Origin: Perca fluviatilis
Lineage: Eukaryota > Chordata > Actinopteri > Perciformes > Percidae
DNA: 64,000 nt
NCBI RefSeq assembly: GCF_010015445.1
Contig: NC_053127.1
Coordinates: 6,264,004-6,328,003 of the forward strand
Direction of reading: 5' to 3'
The translations under genes were made by a program, and so were the position numbers. Below the pieces are notes generated by a model, which was not told the origin of the DNA, made no database searches, and saw nothing but the letters and a program-made list of their open reading frames with translations. Numbering within the stretch: position 1 is the stretch's first letter; each line of letters opens with the position of its first letter. Below, one piece after another: positions 1 through 11,845 of the stretch.

Positions 1-460
1 GATAAATGAAAACCTGAAGAATAAATAAAAATGTTGTGCATCGTCATGTTTCCTGTATTGAATATCATTGCCAAACATAACACTATACCTTTTTAAAGCG
101 AGGAATAATGTCTCCTTCGTTTAGCCCCCAGTTGGGGCTGTGCTGGACACTGCTCTCTGGGCATCGGGTCATCTGGCTCCATCACTACATTTATGGCACC
201 CTGTTTTCCTGCGCGATGTTGTGCAGAACCCCACAGGCTTAAACAATGTTGCAGACTTTGTACTTTGTACCGGCGCATAGAGGTCTTCTAAAAGAGCCAG
301 ATCTGCTATTGCAGACAAGTGATCAATTGATGACTTCTCCTTCTCCTGTTAAACTGATTAGGCTATATGCTGCACCACAAGTCCCCACTCGAAAGCTTTG
401 TGTGGAAATGACGGTTTTACGCTTGTTTTCTGTCGTACGCTCGTTTCGTAAATGAGGGCC
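1..460. other. unassigned segment with a possible DNA-transposon end
   Basis: No gene is recognised. The stretch at about 432-458 reads, in reverse, GGCCCTCATTTACGAAACGA, which resembles the terminal sequence AGGGGCCTCATTTATAAAAC of the inverted-repeat element at 62205. A 61-codon open frame on the minus strand (93-278) matches nothing I know. The segment may be the decayed end of a transposon, but this is a weak inference. Confidence 0.25.
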
Positions 461-1130
461 AATATGTGCTCATGCGCTATGATTCAGCCAAGGACAACGA
501 CTAGTCCTACCGTCACTGCTAGGCGGGGAATCTCAGTCCAAACTCATCTTATGTGTGCTCCCTCAGTGGCCGAACGAGTTAACCAACACCATTCAGTCAG
601 CAGAATACCGTTCTTTCTTCAAATATCACCTGAAGACCTACCTACCTCCGCTCTGATAACGTGGCATCATTACAGGAGAACAATGTGTTCTTGAGGCAGA
701 AAGAGTGTGTGAACTGTTCAGGGAACATACATGTATTTCATGCACGGCTTTCGATCAGGTCTAATAATCCTTTGTCCATATTACTGGATACTGTCCTTTG
801 GTTTCCTTTTCGGATTGATTCTCTTCAAAATAATGTGCATCAGCCTCGAATGGCTTTTCCACAGGTCCATTTTGATTTCTTTGGCCGCATTGTGAGAACT
901 GGATGTTCTCACCATGAATTCAATCCATGGAACAGTAATTGCTGTGAATGGAAGTCACTACAACTGACTAATAATTTCTCAGTCATCAGAGTGTCACACA
1001 CATCAGGTTAAGATTCAGATTCAATATTTTTTTGTATTAAGTTGCTAGGAATGTGGTGCAGTTTGCTCATAAAAAAAAAGCAGAAAGCATTCATAGCAGG
1101 ACAGTCAATTCCCGTTAAAAACACATAAAC
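461..1130. other. no gene recognised
   Basis: Two short open frames (452-694 and 661-1011, plus strand) have no recognisable domains, no good splice context and no repeat homology within the window. I see nothing here that can be supported as a feature. Confidence 0.3.
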
Positions 1131-1156
1131 CCCACACACACACACACACACACACA
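1131..1156. repeat. (CA)n microsatellite
   Basis: About 13 uninterrupted CA units. Confidence 0.9.
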
Positions 1157-1384
1157 AATACATACCATTTAACCCATAATAAAATAGATAAATGCACTGT
1201 AAACCAGAATAAGTATGCAGTACTCAAAAAATTTGAGGCAATCAGTTGCCTCAATTTTTTACACATGTGTAAAAAGTAAAGTGCCAGTGCTAATGGGCAC
1301 CCTAGAAGTCAGTGCAGTCAAGAGTTATAAAGTGTAAGTGCATTGTATGCTGTTGGGTAGCTGAATGGTTCTGCAGTAGGTGCT

Positions 1385-1640
1385 GTTAAGAAAGTGGGAT
1401 GTTTTTGGATTTAATAGATTTTAGACTTTTCTCTCACCAGTAAGGGGTCAGCACGGTGTGTGGGGTCTTGGAGGATTTTCAGTCATTTTCGCTGGGTGCG
1501 GTTTGCATAAATTTCTGATATAGAAGTGAGTTCACAATTAATGTTTCTTGAGGCAGTGCGTACAATTTTGTCAAGCTGCTTTCTCTGTTGAACTGTGGAG
1601 TTGCCAAACCACGCACACACATATTCAATGTAAGGCTCAG
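1385..1640 (-). mobile_element. LINE reverse-transcriptase remnant (ORF2 C-terminal part)
   Basis: Read on the minus strand the sequence gives an AWFGNSTV-like stretch followed by QRKQLDKIVRTAS and, after a stop, LKILQDPTHRADPLL. This pattern (a WFGN motif, then a basic 'IV.TAS' segment, then 'DP.HP/RA') is typical of the C-terminal end of fish non-LTR retrotransposon ORF2 proteins. It is interrupted by stops, so it is a dead fragment. The clade cannot be fixed by eye. Confidence 0.6.
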
Positions 1641-1656
1641 GATCCATTGCAGCTCA

Positions 1657-2604
1657 TGTCTAATTAAACATTTCTAGGAGGATAATGGCTACTTTGACAT
1701 AATGTGTTTTGCCTGTTCAAGAAGAGGTAGACTTGTCAGAAGGTCCGTCAAAGGGAGTTTTGCACGTGCAACTGTGTCCATGGCTTTGAAAAAAAAGGCA
1801 ATTTGTAACATCAAAACATTCTGTCCTTGTTCAGAGTGCGGCTCTCTTCATTACTGCCTGAATGCTGTTTAAATGAACACATCTGGTATGGATCTCCAAA
1901 GAAAAGCCACATGCTCTGATCAAAGGAGAATTCACACCCTTTGATTAAGTCAGAGCCAAATAATAAGCATCAGTGGGTTAGTGACAGCCTTTTGAAACAC
2001 AAGCTGTGCTGGGCACTTTATCCTTGATTTATGAAGAGCTTCAGTTAACATATCTTGCAATTAAGTCAAATGTATTTAGGTCAAAGAACTTCATTAACTG
2101 GCATTTTAATAAGTGTTGACATCTGTGTAACACTGTAAAAGGTTAAGGAGCTAGTTGAGGAACCATTTCATTTCAACATAACATTGAATTGATCCACTTT
2201 CATGAAAAGGCGGGTAATAAACAACACAAAACAGGACGTGATCTACCAACAAAGTCCTATCATTGATGGATTCCTTTAATTACATGTCATTTAGCTGACG
2301 CTTTTACCCAAAGTGACTTACAATTGCTATATATCATGGCTTCACGGCATAAGAACACTGTTGTTTGGTGACTGATTATGAAAAATACAGACGTTGCCTT
2401 GTTTCCTTTTCAAAAACAACCTTGACTTTGTGTTTTCTGCATTTTTTTTATTAACATTATACAAGGAACAAAAGTAAAAACCTTTTTGATTTGAAATTAA
2501 AACAAACATAGCAGCTTGTACATCACAATTTGTGAACTTGGGAGCTATTAGAAAATTTCTCACAAAGTTTTAAAGGTTAATGTCAGTTCTGTTACACTGT
2601 GAGC
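1657..2604. other. no gene recognised
   Basis: AT-rich unique-looking sequence. The minus-strand open frame at 2342-2563 has no recognisable domain. Nothing supportable seen. Confidence 0.3.
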
Positions 2605-2700
2605 AAGTCTCGCATTGCCAGACCTTCCTCCACAGCGTTGCGGAGGAGGGTCTGGCTAGTCCACACAGCTTTCCCGTGATGGGAGAAAAACGTAAAATGT
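2605..2700 (-). mobile_element. terminal fragment of a hairpin-ended repeat (copy 1 of 4)
   Basis: Contains a near-perfect hairpin at 2617-2656, GCCAGACCTTCCTCC paired with GGAGGAGGGTCTGGC. The same hairpin recurs at 4452-4491, 6162-6201 and 56609-56648. The flanking words AGTCTCGCATT and GGGAGAAAAACGT are also shared with the copy at 6162. Only one end is present here. Confidence 0.6.
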
Positions 2701-2719
2701 AGGGCAGCCTTAAGCCTAT

Positions 2720-3030
2720 ATACAAACCTTTTTTGGATAGAATACTAAGCTATTCAAATAGCCCAATAATTGTTGGCATGATTTTATAAATCATGTTTTA
2801 ATGTTAAACATACATGTGTCACAGTGAATCCTTAGGATATACTGTATCTGTGGATGGCCTTGGTGACTATCCTACCAATTAGCCAGTAAGCCTGTCATCA
2901 GTGGGGATTTATATTAGCTAATGATGCTTGATTCATGTAAAGACTTTTAACAATAATTTGGATGCCCCCCTGCATTGACTCTGAGGACCCCCTAGGGGTC
3001 CCGTCCGGGACCCCCTGTTGAAGATCCCTG
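2720..3030 (-). mobile_element. hAT-like non-autonomous element, partial
   Basis: Reverse complement of part of the element at 26468-26899. Shared blocks include the GGTCC/CCCCTAGGGGGTCC region, 'TGCATTGACTCTGAGGACC' and the internal AACATGATTT-type segment. Its right end CCTGTTGAAGATCCCTG corresponds to the CAGGGATGTTCAACAGG terminus of that copy. The other end is missing. Confidence 0.65.
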
Positions 3031-3036
3031 ATCTAA

Positions 3037-3170
3037 TACTATTACTCACTGTGCAGTAGTTCTCTTTGGTACAGAGGGGTTTGCTCAGGAATCTTCAACA
3101 GGGCCCTGATCTAAACAAAAGCAAACCCCTCTGTACCAAAGAGGTACTATTGTACAGTGAGTAATAGTAT
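3037..3170. repeat. approximately 50-bp inverted repeat (hairpin)
   Basis: The left arm at 3037-3086 (ATACTATTACTCACTGTGCA onward) is almost the exact reverse complement of the right arm at 3120-3170. They are separated by about 33 nt that carry a second hAT-like end word, CAGGAATCTTCAACAGGG. The hairpin begins a few bases beyond the terminus of the hAT fragment ending at 3030. Confidence 0.85.
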
Positions 3171-3257
3171 TTGCTCAAATAGATTGTAAAGGGTCTCTTT
3201 GAAGCTGCACTCAAGCAAACAGCAAAAAGCAACAAAATACAGCTTAACGACAGGTCC

Positions 3258-3860
3258 ATTTAAAGGTGCAGTAGGTAAGACGTTCTATAACTTTCTGTCA
3301 TATTTGCTGAAACTGACCCTATGTTCCAGTAGAACTACATGAAGCAGGTCATTTAAAAATAAATCCGGCTCCTCTGGCTCCACCTACAGCCTGTAGTGCG
3401 ATTTGCATAAATCCACCGGTCCAGATGCACCAATCATGGCCAGGGGGGGTGTCTAACTGCGTGTCAATCACTGCTCATGCACACGTATTCATTCTCCCTT
3501 GTGGGGGGAGGGGCTTACGAGACCGTTTTGGGCTTTAGCAGAAAGGGGGGAGGGACTGAGAAGTTGCTGATGTTCAAATTCTTTGGCTAAGTCCTGGATC
3601 TTCCCAATCCTACCTACAGCACCTTTGACCAAAAACTTAACGGACTGGATCTTCCTGATCTGACTTTTGTCACATTTTTGCTTGTGCTCTGCTCCTGAGG
3701 CCAACTTTTTGAGAACACATGTAGACTTTGTTAAGAAATGTCATTGCAAGAATTCACGGTAGTTTAGTTTCAGGATGTTACGACTGATGTTTCAACCCAA
3801 CAGTGTAACTCCTGTGGTAGTCTGGAGCAACAGAAGTGCATTTTCAGGATAATTGCCCGC
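3258..3860. mobile_element. probable dispersed repeat, family not assigned
   Basis: The opening AAAGGTGCAGTAGGTAAGAC and the following block on 'CCACCTACAGCCTGTAGTG' look like a dispersed teleost repeat from general familiarity. There is no second copy in the window to prove it. No coding potential is seen. Confidence 0.35.
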
Positions 3861-4002
3861 CACGCGCCAGATGTCCCTCACCTTCCGCTCTCTCTGTGTT
3901 GCCGTTCTCAAACTCTGTTCGCTTCGGGAAACAACAACAATCTTCGAGCTAGCAAGCTACACGCAGAAAATGGCAACTTTTGAAGAAAATTTGGATGGCG
4001 CA

Positions 4003-4502
4003 ACAAGGCAGGCCTGCTCGGTTCTTTCGGGGAATGATTGTAAAGATTTACAAAGAATATGGTTAGGGCATTTCCTCTCTAACTGGGACGTTTTGGGACC
4101 GATTGGTGGGATTGCTGTGGACGAAGTACACACAGAGATACACTGGTAAGAGCCAATGAGGTTTAACCATGTATCAGCTAATTTAAATAGCTCACGTTAC
4201 TGTATTGTGTGAACAGTTCACTTAATTTAATATTGGATGTGGCGTTTTTCTTTTGCGGGGTGCAAATGTTCCACCAAAACAAATTTCTTCCCGAGACTAT
4301 TTAGCAGAGCCACCGTCGCTGCGTTCGGAGCTAAGCACCACCCAAGATTATTTTGATTGGTTTAAAGAAATGCAAACAACCTAGAGATTTGTTTTTATTT
4401 TTTTATTTTTTATATTTTGTTGCTCCTCTCTCACATTTCACCTATGGTGTAGCCAGACCTTCCTCCACAGCGTTGTGGAGATAGGTCTGTCAATGTGAGA
4501 CT
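4003..4502 (+). mobile_element. hairpin-ended repeat family (copy 2 of 4)
   Basis: Aligns over its length with 56247-56661: shared blocks include GGCAGGCCTGCT, GATTGGTGGGATTGCTGTGG, ATACACTGGTAAGAGCCAAT and CCATGTATCAGCTAATTTAA. It ends with the GCCAGACC hairpin at 4452-4491 and the word GTGAGACT. No transposase is visible, so it is non-autonomous. An open frame at 3853-4149 overlaps it and is probably incidental. Confidence 0.75.
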
Positions 4503-4509
4503 ACAGCTG

Positions 4510-5127
4510 TGGCTAATAAAGCAGAGGAGGAAAAAGTGATAGCCTGAACATCACATCAGCATTCAGAGCGCGAGCCTCCCTCAGGCAGCATTCATAAATA
4601 TGTTATGAGCCCAGCCTGCCGTTACTATACTGTCCGGCAGTAATGGATATTCAGGGTGAAAGGCCTCTTGTGAGAGCAGCATGTAAAGGATGACTGGGTA
4701 GGAGTTAGTAACGCACCATTAACTGACTCCTCAGGATGCTCACGGACTGGGAAGAGAAGGAAAGCCGTCCGGTCAGGAAATCAATATAAAGCACATCAGT
4801 ATGTGAGCCAGTGAGAGAGGGGGGGGGGGGGATGATGTTTGCCATATCACGATCACTTTAAACACACATTGAAATAAACACGCAGGAATGGTCTTGTAGA
4901 TGCTTGTCCTAAACAAGTTTGACTGCGCATGCTGCTGACACAAAGTGCAAAGACAACAGTGCCTGCCAGACTGCAGGTGAACAAACTGCGAGACTTGATA
5001 AGTACATTTCTATCAGTGCAGTACAAACCTCTCAATGTAGTTTTCTATGATTTGGAGGCTCTGCACTTTCATTTTGAATCTTGCAGCAAAAAATGTCTGT
5101 TATATAACAAATACTATACCACACAAA
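4510..5127. other. no gene recognised
   Basis: Unique-looking sequence with a G homopolymer at about 4818-4831. No domain-bearing open frame was seen. Confidence 0.3.
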
Positions 5128-5129
5128 GA

Positions 5130-5149
5130 GGGGAGGGGAGGGGAGGGGA
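5130..5149 (+). repeat. (GGGGA)4 guanine-run array
   Basis: Four GGGG runs separated by single A residues. This fits a G-quadruplex-forming pattern on the plus strand. Confidence 0.8.
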
Positions 5150-5279
5150 GAAATTGACTTTTCAGCATGAGCCTGTCTCTCTCAGCCCCTAGCATTATAT
5201 GTCTTTGTATATCATTTCTTTTCTTGTTTGTCAAGCAATTCTATTATGTTTACATTCTTGTCTTTTCATAGTCATAGTT

Positions 5280-5552
5280 AATATTTAATAATAAGCTATT
5301 GCATTGTTCAATCCCTGCACTGTTCACTTTTGCACTACCACCATCGCACACACTCTACCATAGCACCTTATCACACGGTCAGTCCATACTAGACCTTTGT
5401 AATCACTTCACAAATTGTTAACTCTTTAAATTTCTGTGAGTGATTTTTATGTATGTGAGATATATGTGTGTATGTTTGTTTGTTGTGTTATGGTTGTCTA
5501 AGCTAGTGGATGCCTAAAATTTCCCTCGCGATGAATAAAGTATCTATCTATC

Positions 5553-5592
<40 letters not shown>
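5280..5592 (+). mobile_element. LINE 3' end with (TATC)n tail
   Basis: The segment ends in AATTTCCCTCGCGATGAATA AAG followed by TATC units (5540-5592). This is the usual 3' tail of a fish LINE, in which the terminal repeat is copied during insertion. No coding part remains. Confidence 0.65.
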
Positions 5593-6150
5593 CAAAATAG
5601 TAATAAAAGACAGATACCTGCAAAAACAAGTAAGAGTAGGTGTTTGTTTAGTAATGTTAGAGGGCTAAAACTAATGGTCCAACAATTAAAATTTGTCTCC
5701 AAGTTTAGCTTACAGAAATCCAGGAAGTTACAGTAGTAGATGTGTGTATCACACGTGATCGGGTGGTGTTGTGCTAATTACATTTCCATCATGAGGGACC
5801 TTATTTAGAGTGAACGAATACATGTATTACATGGTGCATAATAAAGTTGAATTGTGAAGACTCTCTGGGCGATTACACCCTACATCATGACGTAGACATA
5901 GTTAGGGGGGTAGTGATGCCATGGTTAGTACACGGAATATCCATTCCGCTAAGCATCATTCCTAACAGTAACTGTGTGTATATTATGTCACTTACTGTAC
6001 TTTGTGATATACAGTGACGGTGGATGCGTCACCCAATTAACGTTTATGTCTCCTTGTGTCATTTCTGAATAAGAACCTGCTGCTGTTCAATCACAGGGTT
6101 TACTTTCTTTCCTTTACTTTGTGATAAAGAGAGACCGTCAGGTTGAGGTT
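5593..6150. other. no gene recognised
   Basis: Unique-looking intergenic sequence. Nothing supportable seen. Confidence 0.3.
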
Positions 6151-6154
6151 AGTC

Positions 6155-6350
6155 TCTCATTGCCAGACCTTCCTCCACAGCGCTGCGGGGGAGGGTCTGG
6201 CTAGTCCACGCAGCATTCCTGGATGGGAGAAAAACGTGCTCTGGTTTATTGGCATTTCTTTAAACCAATCCCAGATTCGCTAGCAGAATCTCTTGTCCCA
6301 GATACCCGCTCGACGAAGGAACCTGTTTTGGTGCAACATGTGTACATTAG
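6155..6350 (-). mobile_element. hairpin-ended repeat family (copy 3 of 4, inverted)
   Basis: Carries the GCCAGACC hairpin at 6162-6201. Its reverse complement then matches the block TTGGTTTAAAGAAATGC of the copy near 4360-4375, and the blocks AAACCAGAGCACGTTTTC and CCACCAAAACA of the 56.5-kb copy. The far part of the element is absent. Confidence 0.65.
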
Positions 6351-6359
6351 GGGTGGGGA

Positions 6360-7131
6360 AAAAAATGTATACAGCATAGTATCGCGATATTTCATATTTT
6401 TTATTTTATGAATGACATTGGCGGAATTTCCGGCAGCACCGGAGCAATCGGAAGTGGAACGTCATGGATATAGACTAGGTTGAGGTTAGCTTTGGAGATG
6501 GCTTTGATAGAGGTGTGTTACTGAAAAGGAGACGATCACCAAGTCTTAAACTTCCATAATGTTGTCTTCAACCGCTCAACAAAGCACAAGTACAGTAGAC
6601 TTTATATTCCACAATTACCGTTTTCTGTCAATTCGTTTGTGGATTTCGACGTTTCCGACCGCACTTGAAGGCAGCTTTATTTCACAGAGGGAAAGAAAAG
6701 AGACGAGCAAGACATAGCGAGTGCTTTGTTGTTGCAGGAAACATTCAGCTGTTACACGGCAGTTCTATACTATTTATACAGGATATACTATAAATACATT
6801 TAATTGAAATTGACTTGAATTGAAATTGAATAATTGGCCACTGCAGCATGACGTTTCTCCAAAAGTTGAGTCGGTCTCAACTTTTCGCCTCAGCCCCGCT
6901 ACGTTTTTTCAGTGTCCCCTCTGCAGCAAACCCCCACCGCGACCTAAACACTCTACCCCCAATTCAAAATGAATAGAAAGACCTGCGTTTTAGGTAGTCT
7001 GAGCGCGGCCTAACACTTCGTCACCTTACTTCCTGCTTTGCTATTGTCACCATAGACGTAAATATAGGTCATAATTCCTGCTTGAACAAATGACTTATGG
7101 GAGCGGTTTTCATGGGGGGAGGACAGTCTCC
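6360..7131. other. no gene recognised
   Basis: Unique-looking sequence without a supportable open frame or repeat. Confidence 0.3.
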
Positions 7132-7139
7132 CATGTGCA

Positions 7140-7451
7140 CAGTGGTGTAGTCTAATATAATGTAGTGGGAAGGAGGGGGGCAATATCATAGTGGGAGGGG
7201 TCTGAATGTCCTCCCCCAGGGAAGTTTTGAGCATCAACGACTTCATTTCCTGCATTCGGATACACTTTTATGAACCAATTTACAGTGGAAATATCTTTCT
7301 GAAGAAAGTAAAACACAGTTGACAATTCAAAATATATCAAAACTATGTTGTTGCGCGTCATTGGGCATTTTTAAGTGGGTATATGGAAATCCTGGCGCTT
7401 TCTTAGTGGGTATACTGCGTATACCTGCGTACCACATAGACTACACCACTG
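7140..7451 (+). mobile_element. non-autonomous hAT element, complete, with perfect 8-bp target duplication
   Basis: A 312-bp element bounded by terminal inverted repeats CAGTGGTGTAGTCTA and TAGACTACACCACTG. It is flanked on both sides by the identical 8-mer CATGTGCA (7132-7139 and 7452-7459). An 8-bp duplication and a CAG...CTG terminus are diagnostic of the hAT superfamily. There is no coding capacity, so it must have been mobilised in trans. A second copy lies at 11253. Confidence 0.92.
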
Positions 7452-7719
7452 CATGTGCATATTTGTTTCTGATGAAATCGCTGAACTACTCTATCACCAG
7501 TCGACAGCCTTGAGTCTCGTCTCTCCATAAGAGAAGCATGTTCAGGCTCCTAATTGGTTTTACTATCTCAGCAGCTCATTAGTCCGTTAATAACATCCCA
7601 AACCTGAAGTGTGAAGACATCAGAGAACTCCTGGCATACGAGGGTCTTTATGAAGAAAATCGCTGTTCTTGTTATGCACTGGAGGCTGTGGAGGGTAAAG
7701 GATATTTCTTTGGGTTTGA

Positions 7720-7721
<2 letters not shown>

Positions 7722-7756
<35 letters not shown>

Positions 7757-7826
7757 GTGTGTGTGTGTGTATGTGCGTGTGTGCTTGTGAATGGGGGTGC
7801 AAGGCTGCTGCTGCTGCTGCTGTCTG
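7722..7826. repeat. (GT)n and (CTG)n microsatellites
   Basis: Interrupted GT repeat at 7722-7786, followed by six CTG-type triplets at 7806-7824. Confidence 0.85.
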
Positions 7827-7829
7827 CTG

Positions 7830-9000
7830 CTTACAGATGGGTGGTTTCGCTTAAGATTGTGTTTACACAAGCTGTTGCTTCCGAGTGGCGTTTCACCTCG
7901 TGCTAAAAAGCTTTCTGAAAACCTTGGATGCGTTAAAAGTGCTGCCAAATGAGCAAACGCACACTGACAGCGTTTGTCTGCCGCCGCGGGACCCAAAGCG
8001 ATAACAATAAAGCCGCCACGGCAGACGATGATTGGTCGCCTCATCCTCAACCCAGATCCGTTCATTCGGGGAGTCACTGAGGCTCAGAGGCCGATGAAAA
8101 CCTTTGAGTAAAACTAATGTCTTAGCGGTTTTAAAATCCAACATCTAATCTGGAAGATAAATGGACTGATGTTTCTCTACACAAGCAAATGGTTTTGGTC
8201 CTTTCAAGTGCGGGCTATTGCCACGTAAAATTAATTGACACGAACGGAGAGAGGCCTCCCAGGTTTTCAGTACAGTTTGACATGAAATAAGACGTTATAT
8301 AGATTGCCGATGTCATTCAAGAGCAGCCATTCAGGGGAGCTTAATGAGAACATCAGAGAAATGAACCCAAGGCTGTACGGTGGAGAAATGAAGCATTAAA
8401 ATGGTAGAACGTCTCGCGGGTGCGCGGAGAGGAAGACAACTTTCTTTCAGCTCTCCGAGTAAAACAAGGACACTCTCCTTTTAATCTTAAAACCCAAGCT
8501 TCATTTCCTTCTCATCTGCGGCCATCGTCCCTGCATGAGTCATCCTCAATAGTCCTGCCATCTTGGAAAGGGCAGCTAGCTCTTTTTCTTCTTTTTCTTC
8601 TCTCAAAGTTTTCGAATTTTCTTTTAGAACAAACTTTAATAGAACTTAAAGGTCAACTACTATGTGTCACAGGAGATGAGCTAGTAGAGGGATTCCCGAA
8701 ACTTGTTAACGTCAAGGATCTGTAGGAAAATTAGTATCAGTATTGTTGTAGAAATATTAGTATCAGTATTGTTGTGTGCAGTCATAGAGGAAGTGGATAC
8801 AAGTTCCAGGCGGGACACACTTGCAACGCCTGTACAAGGATTAGACTCTGACGCACAGAGAGTTAGCTTAAGCTTTCACTTATAGTTTATACCATATACT
8901 GTGTATTGTTGTTCACCAGACAGAGTAGCAGAAAAGCAGGAACCAGATGTTATTGTGTTCATCAGACCAGAAGAGGAAGTTTTACCAGACAGAGGACCCA
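7830..9000. other. no gene recognised
   Basis: Contains one small tandem duplication: ATTAGTATCAGTATTGTTGT occurs at about 8730 and again at about 8756. Open frames here lack domains. The large minus-strand frame at 7568-8077 is carried by the GT microsatellite. Confidence 0.35.
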
Positions 9001-9008
9001 AACCCTGT

Positions 9009-9009
9009 G

Positions 9010-9064
<55 letters not shown>
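9009..9064. repeat. (GT)n microsatellite
   Basis: About 26 near-perfect GT units, preceded by GTGAGTGTGAGT. Confidence 0.9.
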
Positions 9065-9066
<2 letters not shown>

Positions 9067-9475
9067 CAACAGAAGCATCTGCCCGGAGACGGGAGGACTA
9101 CACCCCATCAAGGAAAAGGATAAAGGTTAAGGGATACTGCAGAACGGGCTCACAATTGGACAGAGACTTTGCTAACCTGAGCTCCGACTCTTTTGTCTGT
9201 AGCTAGGGATACTTAGTGTCTTTTGTGACCCCACATATGTGATTATAACTTAACTGCTGGACTCTTGCTGAAAATTTTCTTAACCTGAATCTATCGTCTC
9301 AGAGTTGATCCTTGAGTTTTGGTATCCCTTAGTCCTATCAACGAATACGCGGGAATTAGAGAGTAATTGGAGTCAGATATCTCGGCCTTTGGGCCTGTGT
9401 CTTTTTCGCCGAAATTCCCTTTCTACAGACCCCTAAACTGACACAAAGTAGATCAGCGACCCCCATTCACTGCAA
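9065..9475. other. no gene recognised
   Basis: Unique-looking sequence with no supportable feature. Confidence 0.3.
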
Positions 9476-9535
9476 CTCTCAGGTCTTATTTAAGGCTGAA
9501 TTAAGGCTGAAGACTTTTCCTTTATAAGCTGCCTT

Positions 9536-9870
9536 TTTAAACCCTTGTGTTTGTCTTCCCCTCGACCATGAAAAAAACACTTTTGTTGTCCCTGTCTCAA
9601 CGTCTCAACATTTCTGTTTTCAACGTTTTTTTTTTATTTTTTTATTTGAATCACTTTGTCTGACGTTTTGACGCTTTTTCCAACTTTTTTGACGTTTTCT
9701 TTCCGGTGTTTTTGATGTTTTTATCATGGTTTTTGTCACACTTGTTACATTTGTCTATTTATCTGATATTTTGTCGCTTTTTTCCAATGTTCTGTCACTT
9801 TTTTTTGACATTTTTGTCACTATTGTAGAAACAATTTCTTCACTTCTTTTGACATCCCATATTAGATGTC
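9536..9870 (+). mobile_element. left part of an AACCCTTGTGTTTGTC-type element, T-rich interior
   Basis: Starts with AACCCTTGTGTTTGTCTTCC, which matches the termini of the element at 51643-52022. It continues with a degenerate TTTTTGACGTTTTTGTCAC-like interior, which is the reverse complement of the interiors seen at 30930 and 51830. No matching right terminus was located. Confidence 0.5.
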
Positions 9871-10240
9871 AAAAGTGTCAGAACTCTGAAGGGATGAACA
9901 CCATTCTTCCAAAAGGTATTCCCTCGTGTATTTTGATGATGATGGTGGAGAACACTGTGAAAAATGGGTACAAAATGCTTTCAACCTATAGTCAACGACA
10001 ACGTTTACATGCACTTGATATTCCGTTTTCTGCTCTTTTTCTGAAAAAGACAATATTACGACTAAGCTGTTTACATGGCTAATAAAAGTGAATGTTGCCG
10101 TTTACATGCAGCCAGGCAAAAGTAGGATTTTTTTTCAAAGTTTTCCAGCGGCGGCGGACTTGTTGGAGTGTGTGAACACAGTGTCCCTCTTTCACTCCTA
10201 CAACCAGCTTCTTGAAAAGGTCGGCATTGCGACGTTTGCG
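9871..10240. other. no gene recognised
   Basis: No domain-bearing frame; probably intergenic. Confidence 0.3.
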
Positions 10241-10242
10241 CA

Positions 10243-10412
10243 TATCCAAAAAACATTTTTAGGACTTTATTTTTATAGGACAGCTGAAGACATGAAAGGG
10301 GAGAGAGATGGGGGACGACATGAAGCAAAGGGCCGCAGGTCGGAGTCAAACCCGCAGCTGCTGCATTAAGGAGTAACCCTCTATGTATGGGTGCACGCTC
10401 TACCAGTCATTG
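10243..10412 (-). mobile_element. tRNA-derived SINE, 5'-truncated copy
   Basis: On the minus strand it contains a box-B-like GGGTTTGACTCC (10342-10353), then CGACCTGCGGCC, TTTGCTTCATGTCGTC, CTTTCATGTCTTCAGCTGTC and AATAAAGTCCTAAAAATG. These align with the SINE at 22580-22842. The box A half is incomplete (ACTGGTAGAGC remains). Confidence 0.75.
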
Positions 10413-11252
10413 TTTAATTTTAAACCCAACTTGCTGAAATACAGAGACGAAACAATAAAATCTATCGCAGTCCTAAAACTTGACTGACTTTACTGTACTG
10501 GAGCCTCCTTAAATCCTGCAGCAACAGTGTAAATGCAAACGACAAGTTGTATATTTCTGTGATGCCAACGTACGCATGCACACAACTTGTTTGCAGTGTG
10601 TCGTGCATTTGAAGATTGAGCACAGACTGTATAATTGACCTGCCAGTTGCCATGACCTACATATGACAGAATGGTAATTGCCATGCAGCTCATATGGAGC
10701 CCATGTTGGATGGAGAACTGAAATAATGCTCTGTAGCCTGGGACTGCCTCTGACAGCTTGTCTCAGACTGATTTATGCAAATATAACCACATCTAAAATC
10801 CTCCAGTTGAATAGTAACTTGCAGTCGTTTTGCAGTAATGTCATCCAGTGACTTCCAGTCTTATTTCACAGAGGGGCGCATCCCACCTGTCTGTGAAAAG
10901 ATGGAGGACGAAGCTGGTCAATAAATATTTCACGACTTTCATTACTGCATATTTATAGTGTGTCTGCCGCTCAGTAAATCTGTCTTAGTCCGTGCCGTTA
11001 GACAATCTTTAACCCAACAGCCACAAAGTCGAGCGGTGCGGTGCAGGCGAGGCCGAGTCGTCTAATTTAACGGCCCTGCCAAGTGAAGCTTGCAGAGCCG
11101 CTATACCGCCAGAGAAATGGCAAGAAGGGCGGGATATTGATAGCTGATCTACTGCTGTGTGAAGTTTGTCTTTGACACAAAATGTCCAACAGAGAGAAAA
11201 CAAGCTACAGCAAATGTGGGGAATGAACTTGTGTTCCCCTAATGAATTCCCT
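10413..11252. other. no gene recognised
   Basis: Unique-looking sequence; nothing supportable. Confidence 0.3.
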
Positions 11253-11676
<424 letters not shown>

Positions 11677-11845
11677 CATTATTAGATCTTGGTAGAAGCA
11701 GGCAGCATACTTCTTGCCTCCCTGATGCTGATGAGAGTTACTCCTTAGGTATTGAATGATGAAGCATTTTTCAATACTTGATACTAAGGAGGCAATTCTG
11801 TCTGTGCCTAAAAAGTATTGAATTTGGTACCCAGCCCTAACAATA
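11677..11845 (-). mobile_element. fragment of the AGGGCTGGGTACC repeat, minus orientation
   Basis: The reverse complement gives GGGCTGGGTACCAAATTCAA, TAGGCAC-type and CCTCCTTAGTATC words, and ends in ACCAAGATCTAATAATG. These correspond to 22322-22500. It abuts the broken end of the preceding hAT copy. Confidence 0.7.

Noticed and set aside
7568..8077. 169-codon minus-strand frame
   Set aside because: Held open mainly by the GT/CTG microsatellites (His-Thr repeats) with no recognisable domain.
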